Assembly: GCA_030374735.1 (NCBI GenBank) | Contig: JASCIV010000311.1 | Coordinates: 1-24,869 of the forward strand | Origin: Gracilaria caudata | Taxonomy: Eukaryota > Rhodophyta > Florideophyceae > Gracilariales > Gracilariaceae | Length of the DNA stretch: 24,869 nucleotides | Direction: 5' to 3' | Shown: one piece after another, positions 7,810-14,502 of the stretch | Position numbering within the stretch: the first letter of the stretch is position 1 | Layout of the letters: every line of letters starts with the position of its first letter | Position numbers and translations under genes: made by a program | Notes under the pieces: model-generated | What the model was told of the DNA's origin: nothing | Database searches by the model: none | Seen by the model: only the letters and a program-made list of their open reading frames with translations

Positions 7810-9261
7810 ATGGCCACCCTCGCAGCAAGCCATGTGTGCCCGCCAGGTCGAGTCCCTCTTCCATATGTTGCTCTATTTGTCAACAAAGACAACTCTATGG
7901 TCATTGTGGAACAAAAGGACGACGAGGTTTGTTTCCCGCGTCTTGAATGTCCGGAAGTCCCGCACTTTACCAAGCAGATGTGCGACTGCTTCACTCAGCG
8001 CTTTGGAGCCATGTGCGGTACCACGTATGAGCTAATCTTTCTCTATTCATCAAACAACTATTACTACGAAATGGATTTGAGACCCATTCACGCCATTTTT
8101 CAATGCATATCTCCGATTGACGACCAAACCGGTGAACCCATACAACCAGCATCAGACAAGTACAAGTGGAAATCCATTTCAGAAATGGGCGATTTAGTGG
8201 ATGATACATCGCAGCAGGATAAATGGCATCGTACAGAATACGCAGCACATGCCTCCCTAATCAGAGCAGACTTATATGAATGTGTCAAAGGGGGCTATCG
8301 AGCTTGGGAGCTACCTAACTGGCACATGAACGTAACAAAGGAAGCAACTGATACACTTGCAAGATTGGGGTACATTACTACAGGAGCTTTCGAGCAGTTT
8401 CAAGTAACTCAGGAAGCTGCTGTGTTGAGGGTGGGAACTAACAAAGGAACGGTATACTTGAAAGCCGGCAACAGGACAGAAGGGAGCATAACAGCGCTTA
8501 TTGCGAGCTTCGCTCCTCAGTTGGCTCGCAAACCACTCTTTGTGAACGAAGAAAACGAATGGATGTTGAGCAGAGACTACGGGAGATCGTTGGGCGAAGA
8601 TTTGGATGGTATTGACTTTGAAAGGTTTTTCGCTCGATATGGAGATCTACAGTTGGAATCTATTCGTCACGTTGAAGCTCTGAAAAGGATTGGAGTGCCA
8701 GCGGTGTGTTGTGAATCGCTGATAGGCCGCACCAAGACGATGCTTGAGGACGAAAGAGTTTTAAGTATCTTGGGGGGACTTCAAGAATTTGAAGGTAGTA
8801 CAACTGATGGATTTGCGGATGTGAAAGTGCATAGAGAAGCTTTATGTGAACTTCTGAGAGAACTGTATCAAAGTGGGAAGTGTCCGTTGTCTTTGGTGCG
8901 TGGCGACATCAGGGGCAATGTGATTGAAGCTGATTATCGTTGGTACGTTGTGTTGGGGTGGGGGCAGGCCACAATTGATGTGGCGCTGAAGGATCTCATG
9001 CCCTTTTTGGACCACATGCCGTGCTCCGTTAGCGAGCAGTACCTAAATGTGTGGGAGAAGTATGCCTCACCATCGGAACTACAAAGTTTCTTTCCAATCG
9101 TAGCCATCAAGGCACGTCTGGAGTGGGCGCTGCGAGATTACCACTATGCCCTTCAAGCAGGCCGAATACCGATTCTGTGCGCAATGGAGGCGAACATGCT
9201 CAAAAGCGCGCTGGTGGAGGCGAAGGGCGAATTCGAGCAGAGATCAGCGGCGCAGAACTGA
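7810..9261 (+). CDS. APH-fold (aminoglycoside phosphotransferase-like) protein with altered catalytic motifs
   Basis: The 483-residue protein has an N-terminal domain (about 15-100) followed by an APH/choline-kinase-like fold. Visible landmarks: RAWELPNW (164-171), then TNKGTVYLKAG (210-220) with the expected ATP-binding Lys218, E224 in the position of the helix-C Glu, and WMLSRDYG (251-258), where the family has a hydrophobic strand ending in an acidic residue. The catalytic loop reads LVRGDIRGNV (362-371). Asp366 is kept, but the usual His is Arg and the Asp-to-Asn spacing is one residue short of HGDxxxxN. The metal-binding Asp after the loop is replaced: LGWGQA (382-387) stands where FDW is expected. 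Layout and length resemble bacterial phosphotransferases with a Nudix-like front part; that front match is weak. The ATG has a strong context (A at -3, G at +4). It may be an inactive or repurposed kinase, and its substrate cannot be predicted. Confidence 0.72.
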   Translation: MATLAASHVCPPGRVPLPYVALFVNKDNSMVIVEQKDDEVCFPRLECPEVPHFTKQMCDCFTQRFGAMCGTTYELIFLYSSNNYYYEMDLRPIHAIFQCISPIDDQTGEPIQPASDKYKWKSISEMGDLVDDTSQQDKWHRTEYAAHASLIRADLYECVKGGYRAWELPNWHMNVTKEATDTLARLGYITTGAFEQFQVTQEAAVLRVGTNKGTVYLKAGNRTEGSITALIASFAPQLARKPLFVNEENEWMLSRDYGRSLGEDLDGIDFERFFARYGDLQLESIRHVEALKRIGVPAVCCESLIGRTKTMLEDERVLSILGGLQEFEGSTTDGFADVKVHREALCELLRELYQSGKCPLSLVRGDIRGNVIEADYRWYVVLGWGQATIDVALKDLMPFLDHMPCSVSEQYLNVWEKYASPSELQSFFPIVAIKARLEWALRDYHYALQAGRIPILCAMEANMLKSALVEAKGEFEQRSAAQN

Positions 9262-9415
9262 GTTGGACGCATTCACGTGCTCCGTGTCGCGGATCTGGCG
9301 GATTTTCGTTTGAAAATCCTCCCTGTAATACAGACGAGCGCGAGATCTTGAGGTTTTGTGAACGGAGCTCGAGCCCAATGCTTGCCTCGCCTTCCCCGAC
9401 ACCCCTGCACGTTCG

Positions 9416-9991
9416 ATGCCCAAGCCCGCCGCGTTCAGCCTGCCGCCTTGCAACCGCCGCGTGCCGTCACGCGCGGCCGCGCCGCCCACAACGCCACCAC
9501 AGCGAGCGGCCGCACGAGTGACGTGCAGGCGCTTCACGCGCCGCGCCGTGCTGCCGCTGTTGGCCGCGCTGGCGGCCGTCCCCCCCGCGGTCGCCGAGTC
9601 GGGCGACCTCCCACGCAACGAGCAGCAGTGGCGCGCCGCCCTCACGCCGCAGCAATTCTATGTGTTGCGCGAGCACGGCACGGAACGCCCCTTCTCCTCG
9701 CCGCTCAACGCTGAGAAGCGCCGCGGCACCTTTTGCTGTGCCGCCTGCGCCGCCCCGCTGTTTGACTCCGCCGCCAAGTTCGAGTCGGGCACGGGCTGGC
9801 CGTCCTTCACCTCGCCGCTACGCGGCAGTGTGCGCGAGCGACAGAGCCTTTCGGATCGCTTCTTGCTTAGGAAGGAGGTCTCTTGCCGCAGGTGCGGCGG
9901 CCATCTGGGGCACGTTTTCGAGGATGGACCACGTCCTACTGGCTTACGCTATTGTATGAACGGTGTCGCGCTTTCGTTTTCAGCCGCATGA
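9416..9991 (+). CDS. msrB: Methionine-R-sulfoxide reductase B, probably thylakoid-lumen targeted
   Basis: The enzyme reduces the R form of methionine sulfoxide in proteins back to methionine. The 191-residue product has a complete MsrB domain from about residue 66: CAAC (108-111), KFESGTGWPSF (121-131), CRRCGGHLGHVFEDGP (157-172) and GLRYCMN (176-182) with the catalytic Cys180. The two CxxC pairs are the usual structural zinc site. No Cys sits in the loop after WPSF, so a 1-Cys-type mechanism or use of another cysteine such as Cys107 is possible. The N-terminus is unusual: about 40 residues rich in Ala, Pro, Ser and Arg without acidic residues (transit-peptide-like), then TRR, a hydrophobic stretch (44-58) and AVA|E (58-61), which together form a twin-arginine signal. 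This suggests import into the plastid and Tat export to the thylakoid lumen. The gene is far more GC-rich than its neighbours and lies 154 bp after the APH-like gene, same strand. Confidence 0.93.
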   Translation: MPKPAAFSLPPCNRRVPSRAAAPPTTPPQRAAARVTCRRFTRRAVLPLLAALAAVPPAVAESGDLPRNEQQWRAALTPQQFYVLREHGTERPFSSPLNAEKRRGTFCCAACAAPLFDSAAKFESGTGWPSFTSPLRGSVRERQSLSDRFLLRKEVSCRRCGGHLGHVFEDGPRPTGLRYCMNGVALSFSAA

Positions 9992-11297
9992 GCTGTCCTG
10001 TTGAGACCGTCCTTGTGTCGGGATGGGAGTGATGCGGCCTCGACAGTGATTTGTATTTGGGAGACTACACTTGGCCACATTTAGGTTGATGGCGATGGCG
10101 TTCTCGAACTGCGGTTGAAGTCTTCGTCGGGACATGTGGCTTCCCCTTCTACTCGTTTGCTCCTCGCGTATAATGGCGTTCGCTACGCGTGCGCGTAACT
10201 ACTGCAAAACGCAACCCGTGCAGTGTGCAGACGACTTGCAACGTGATTTGATTCGACTCCATGATCGTAGCGCCCAGATCCTTCTTTTGAATCGCGTCCA
10301 CGACGAGCAGTATCCACCGGGCGATTATATGATGCACACTCTGCCCAAGATCTTTGCTTTGGAGATAGAAGATTCCCTTTTGGTAGACATCTTCCCGCAG
10401 TCAGGACATATCGTAAAGAAACAGGGTGGTTTACGGGCCGCAGTCCGGGCGCATCCCTCCCACGGCGATCTCAGGAGCTCAAATGATAGCAGAAACAGAT
10501 GGCGATGTCGTCAGAAAGTATCGGCCTTCCACTAATTGTTAGTCAAACCTTTTACAAAAGAGGACCTCTACATTCTTTAGAGGCCGGCGTCCGGCTCGAT
10601 ACTGGTAGCTCTTTGCTGCGTGGAGGAGAGGTCGGAAACATTATGGCAGTCCAGCGAGCAGTCAGGGCTCATTACCATCTTGGTGACAAAGAAAGCCAAA
10701 ATACCGTTGCTAACCCTAGGATCAGGGAAATTTCTTCACAACAAATGTATTTGAATTCTTGTTCTTGGTCTATAAAGAAGTTGACAATACGGGTAAAACA
10801 CACTACTCGTTTTCACTCCTTTGGCGTCCGAGATTGCAATCGCCTGCAATCGATTGGGCCTAAGGTCCCCATGAGAAATTATGGTAGGCAAGATAACACT
10901 ACCAGTTCTCGCAATTGCGTGGCCAAGTTGTGTGACAATCCGAACCCAAAAGATAAGAGACTTCACCCTTCAAACGTCAAATTGTTTTAATTATGTGGCT
11001 ACGGAACAGAGTATTATACCTACGATGCGTCCAGCAGGAGATTGTCCAACAGGGATGCACTAACTTCGAAGGTCGTATCACAGCCATGTCTTTGTGCACA
11101 GACGTGCGCTTAACATACACGTGCATTTCTTTGGACGTGGGAGATGTTGGAACTTCGGGGTCGGAGGAGGTTGATGACGATTCCTGTTCCGGAGAGTTAC
11201 ATTCTGCGCGCATTCATTTTGTTCGTCCCGGGAATCGAGGTCCACATTACGAGCGTCATCTTCGGGGTTTCGATTTCCTCGTACCTTACCGAGGTTC
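9992..11297. other. Intergenic region with weak small reading frames
   Basis: No recognised gene. Two ATG-initiated frames overlap head to tail at 10134-10535 and 10499-10990; only the first has anything suggestive (see its entry). The 500 bp before 11298 contain several overlapping frames on both strands with no domain. The promoter of the next gene should lie here, but no TATA box is obvious. Confidence 0.5.
10134..10535 (+). CDS. Doubtful small gene, unknown function
   Basis: The 133-codon frame opens with an ATG with G at -3 and a short hydrophobic start (MWLPLLLVC) that could be a weak signal peptide. The middle (about residues 35-95) has a normal, mixed composition, while the end becomes Arg/Ser-rich and looks non-coding. 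It may be a real first exon or a chance reading frame. No family is recognised. Confidence 0.2.
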   Translation: MWLPLLLVCSSRIMAFATRARNYCKTQPVQCADDLQRDLIRLHDRSAQILLLNRVHDEQYPPGDYMMHTLPKIFALEIEDSLLVDIFPQSGHIVKKQGGLRAAVRAHPSHGDLRSSNDSRNRWRCRQKVSAFH

Positions 11298-13862
11298 ATG
11301 GAAGACAGCTGTCTCATGCAATCGTTGCGAACTTGGTGGCTCATTACAGGCTTGTTCGTAAGAGCCTCGTTACTCTTTCTTCTCCTCCATGCTACGACGT
11401 CTGTGCGGGCCAACAATGCCTTCGATAAACTTTACAACGAAAAGAATGAAGCTGCGCGCGATGTAGCCGCTGAGCTGGCAAGGGTCTTGGACCCCTCAGC
11501 ACGATGTCGAGCCTCTACGAACTGCAACCAAGGCCCTTGTCTTCCAAACGACTGTGCCAACGATGCGTTCGGGCCTAATTATCGCTGTTCCGGCTTGCTT
11601 TTGGCGTCCAGTGAGGACTCAATCTGTCCTGCCAGTTGCAGTCCGGAGAAGAGACTGTTGACTTTCGAAACTCCTCACATCAGCTTCACACCTGATTCAG
11701 TACGATACGATACACGGAACAGCAGGCACAACATTCGAGTGCAGGACCGTGATCTACTTAGGGATACATGTGCTCTCAAATCTATGCGCGACTCATTGCG
11801 CAAATCATTTAACAGGCACCAGCTCCAGAGTTGGTTATACGCGTCCACTTCTTCAGGACTGTTCCTTTCGTACCCAGGGCACTCAAGAGAACGAAACAAG
11901 GCCGATATCGAACAATGTGGATTTGTTCCAATGACTCGTCCCTGGTATATCGCCGCCGCCTCAGGCTTGAAAGATGTCGTTTTTCTCTTGGACCAAACGT
12001 CCTTGGTTGCTGCTGACAAAGTGCTCACTAGATCTTTGGAAAGTGCTATAGGTGCTCTGGAACAGAGTGATTACGTGTCTGTAATTGCTGTAGACAAAGA
12101 AGTGAAGACCTTGGGTGGCTTTCAGAAGCTCCAGAAAGCAACAGATGACGTCAAAGACAGGCTGGTACTGGATTTAAGACGCTTACAACCATCGGGTGGA
12201 TCGCCCGCTATAGAGACTGCATTCTCGAAAGCCTTTGATCTACTTCAAGAGTCAGTAGCTAGCGATCAAACCAGCTTTTGCTCCAAGATCATTGTGTTGT
12301 TGATTGGTAATCAACCGGAATGTTTTGAGCAGTGTACACCATCTCGAGCACAATCTGCCGGGTGCAGTTGCACAACTAACATAGTTGATATCGTCAGACG
12401 CAGACAGGCAAGCTTTGGAGACGATGTTTCCATTGTTACCTTCACAGAAGGAAACAACAACGACGCTCAACGTGTCGCTCGGTCTCTCGTGTGTGAGACT
12501 TCAAATCCAGGCGTCTGGAGCCGGGTATCGCCGGACCAGGACCCCGAGACATCTCTTCTTGCATACACAGATATTGCATCTCTCACTCAAACGAGGGAAC
12601 AATATACTTCGGATGTATACACTGATGCCAGTGGGTTAGGCGAAATGTTTACCATAGCTCACCCTGTGTATGACCCGGACTCGAGACGGTTGGTTGGGGC
12701 TGTAGGAGTTGATACTACTATTGGCGAGGTCGCCGAAGCTGTAGGTGACAGAAATACGGCTGTATCAGCCGTGAAGGACAGATGGGAGAATGAGAAAAGG
12801 GGTTGTAGGGCCAGAGATTTGAGTGGCTGTGAACTGCAAAGACTTCGACGGCGATACGGGGGTATGTGCGCAGACGTCTTGTTTAGAACTGGGAATCCTT
12901 GGACCTGCTTCCGAGCAGGAAATTCACTTTACTGGAAGTCCGAAGAGGAACAGTCTTGGGCTGAGGCTCGAAGCTTTTGCAGATCCGTAGGCTTCGAGCC
13001 TCAGCCCAGTGATCTGGCTATTATTGACAACTCGGGAAAGAATCAGATCGTTGCGGGCTTTAGCTCTCTTGATGGAAGTTGGATTGGAGTGCACGCTCCT
13101 AGAGGCAATCCTCTTCAATGGGGGAACGGGTCGCGGTTGGTGCAAAACAGTCTAGGCTTCAGCATAACGAGTGGATCGTTTGAGAAAGAGATCAATACGC
13201 TTCACAATGAGAAACTCGTAGACGCGTGTGTGTCGACCGACCGAAGGGGAGTTGAGGGCAATTGGAACGTGGTGCCATGTGACGCCAAACGATCTGCCAT
13301 TTGTGAGATTCCATTTAATAGTCCAAACGCAAGTCAGCTCTGTCCGGCCGAAACTATTTTCGATCCACGGAGCACATCTGAATATGAACCATTCAACAGG
13401 GTGGACTGCGATTTCTCAGATTCGCCATCGTGCTCTGTTGACGAAGATGAGGCTCTCAACAGCGCCAACCCGATCTGTGCAGATCAGTCACTCGCTCCTA
13501 GAAGCGACTTCGACCGACGGTGCTGTGGAGGAAGATCAGATACAAGTGGCGAAACATGTGAAAGCGGCGGGTTGTCTGTTGGAGCGATTGTGGGAGTCGT
13601 CATCGCTGCTATTTTTCTCTTAGTGACCGTGATACTAATCGCTCTCTGGGTGAGAAAGAGATGTGCACGACCAACGGTCAAGAACGAGACAGGGGGAGTT
13701 GCAAGCGGTGCGAGTAATCAGAACATTCCACCGCAAGAACCATCCACGTCACCTGGTCCGGTGGAGGAACGCAAAACTGTCGGTGCTATGGATTTTCTGG
13801 CGATGGTGAAAGACAGCGAAAGCAACAAGGAACCGGATCTAAAGATACTGGATATGAATTGA
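11298..13862 (+). CDS. Type I membrane protein with VWA inside a Cache-like domain plus a C-type lectin domain
   Basis: The 854-residue protein starts with a signal peptide (hydrophobic about 13-31, likely cleavage near 38). A Cys-rich lead (70-115) and a Cache-like half follow, with the signature MTRPWYIAAASG at 212-223. A von Willebrand A domain (about 226-400) begins DVVFLLDQTSL, has the loop PSGGSPAIETAF (298-309) and ends with VSIVTF. The second Cache-type piece is HPVYDPDSRRLVGAVGVDTTIG (455-476). This VWA-in-Cache order is that of calcium-channel alpha2-delta-type proteins. The metal site looks incomplete: DQTSL replaces DxSxS, and the usual TDG after the central strand is IGN. A C-type lectin domain (about 531-672) shows SWAEARSFC, WIG (595-597), Cys644, W656 and the ICE ending (668-670). 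One transmembrane helix (about 760-784) is followed by RKR and a 67-residue tail. A surface sensing or adhesion role is inferred. The ATG context is weak; Met7 is an alternative start. Confidence 0.85.
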   Translation: MEDSCLMQSLRTWWLITGLFVRASLLFLLLHATTSVRANNAFDKLYNEKNEAARDVAAELARVLDPSARCRASTNCNQGPCLPNDCANDAFGPNYRCSGLLLASSEDSICPASCSPEKRLLTFETPHISFTPDSVRYDTRNSRHNIRVQDRDLLRDTCALKSMRDSLRKSFNRHQLQSWLYASTSSGLFLSYPGHSRERNKADIEQCGFVPMTRPWYIAAASGLKDVVFLLDQTSLVAADKVLTRSLESAIGALEQSDYVSVIAVDKEVKTLGGFQKLQKATDDVKDRLVLDLRRLQPSGGSPAIETAFSKAFDLLQESVASDQTSFCSKIIVLLIGNQPECFEQCTPSRAQSAGCSCTTNIVDIVRRRQASFGDDVSIVTFTEGNNNDAQRVARSLVCETSNPGVWSRVSPDQDPETSLLAYTDIASLTQTREQYTSDVYTDASGLGEMFTIAHPVYDPDSRRLVGAVGVDTTIGEVAEAVGDRNTAVSAVKDRWENEKRGCRARDLSGCELQRLRRRYGGMCADVLFRTGNPWTCFRAGNSLYWKSEEEQSWAEARSFCRSVGFEPQPSDLAIIDNSGKNQIVAGFSSLDGSWIGVHAPRGNPLQWGNGSRLVQNSLGFSITSGSFEKEINTLHNEKLVDACVSTDRRGVEGNWNVVPCDAKRSAICEIPFNSPNASQLCPAETIFDPRSTSEYEPFNRVDCDFSDSPSCSVDEDEALNSANPICADQSLAPRSDFDRRCCGGRSDTSGETCESGGLSVGAIVGVVIAAIFLLVTVILIALWVRKRCARPTVKNETGGVASGASNQNIPPQEPSTSPGPVEERKTVGAMDFLAMVKDSESNKEPDLKILDMN
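12957..13008. repeat. Perfect 18-bp inverted repeat inside the lectin-domain coding sequence
   Basis: TGGGCTGAGGCTCGAAGC (12957-12974) is the exact reverse complement of 12991-13008, with a 16-nt spacer. Arm 1 encodes the conserved WAEARS start of the lectin domain (residues 554-559). Arm 2 encodes GFEPQP (565-570), which falls where C-type lectin domains are normally shorter. See findings. Confidence 0.95.
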
Positions 13863-14502
13863 TACGGCAAAACAAGCGATGTGAAACGGCGGGAGTTGGA
13901 CTCGAGCAGATTCGCTGTATTGTGCCGAAAACATGTCTGTGGCAATAGAGTTTACCTGCTTTTTCAATTGGTCTCATACTATGAAACGAGCCGAGGCACG
14001 CCGGATGCCCAAGCGGCCAACACAAGTTTCAGCGACAGCAGAGGGTCTTTCATCTCCAAGATGTTCCGCAGCCGTGTTTTGTGCGTATCTAGGTGCAAGC
14101 ATGGGTGAGCGTTTTCTGTTCTGAAACGACTTCAGCCAGTTCAGTAGAGCTCTGAAGTGCAAGCGTGCTCTCGAATCGAGGGTGTTGTTCAAAGTTTGCC
14201 TGAGAACAAACCATAACTTGTTTCCAAAAGCCCATCATGACACTGTACCAATGCTCCGAGGTGCTCCGATTAACGTTCTGGGCTCTTCAGCTCCATCAGC
14301 CATCGCCGACGACAACGGTGGTGTGCAGGCCCACGACCATCCTGTCTTGATACAAAACGTCGTCGAGCAGCTCCTCGACCTTTCCCACCCCGCAGGTTTC
14401 CCGAAAAGCTCTTCATCCTGCGGCGCGCAGCTCTCATACAGCGTTCTTCCGTCTCGACGATTGATGTATATTGAGGGTCCTGTTGTCCCCTCCCCGATAG
14501 TT
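13863..14502. other. Convergent intergenic region
   Basis: This 640-bp space separates the stop of the lectin/VWA gene from the stop of the minus-strand pseudokinase gene, so it should hold both 3'UTRs and polyadenylation sites. No AATAAA is obvious on the plus strand near 13863. A plus-strand frame (14182-14526) reads into the 3' end of the opposite gene and shows no domain. Nothing else seen. Confidence 0.6.

Noticed and set aside
10499..10990. 163-codon plus-strand frame after the doubtful gene at 10134
   Set aside because: The ATG start is fine, but the product is rich in Arg, Ser and Asn with no signature and continues into non-coding-like sequence. Not enough to call.
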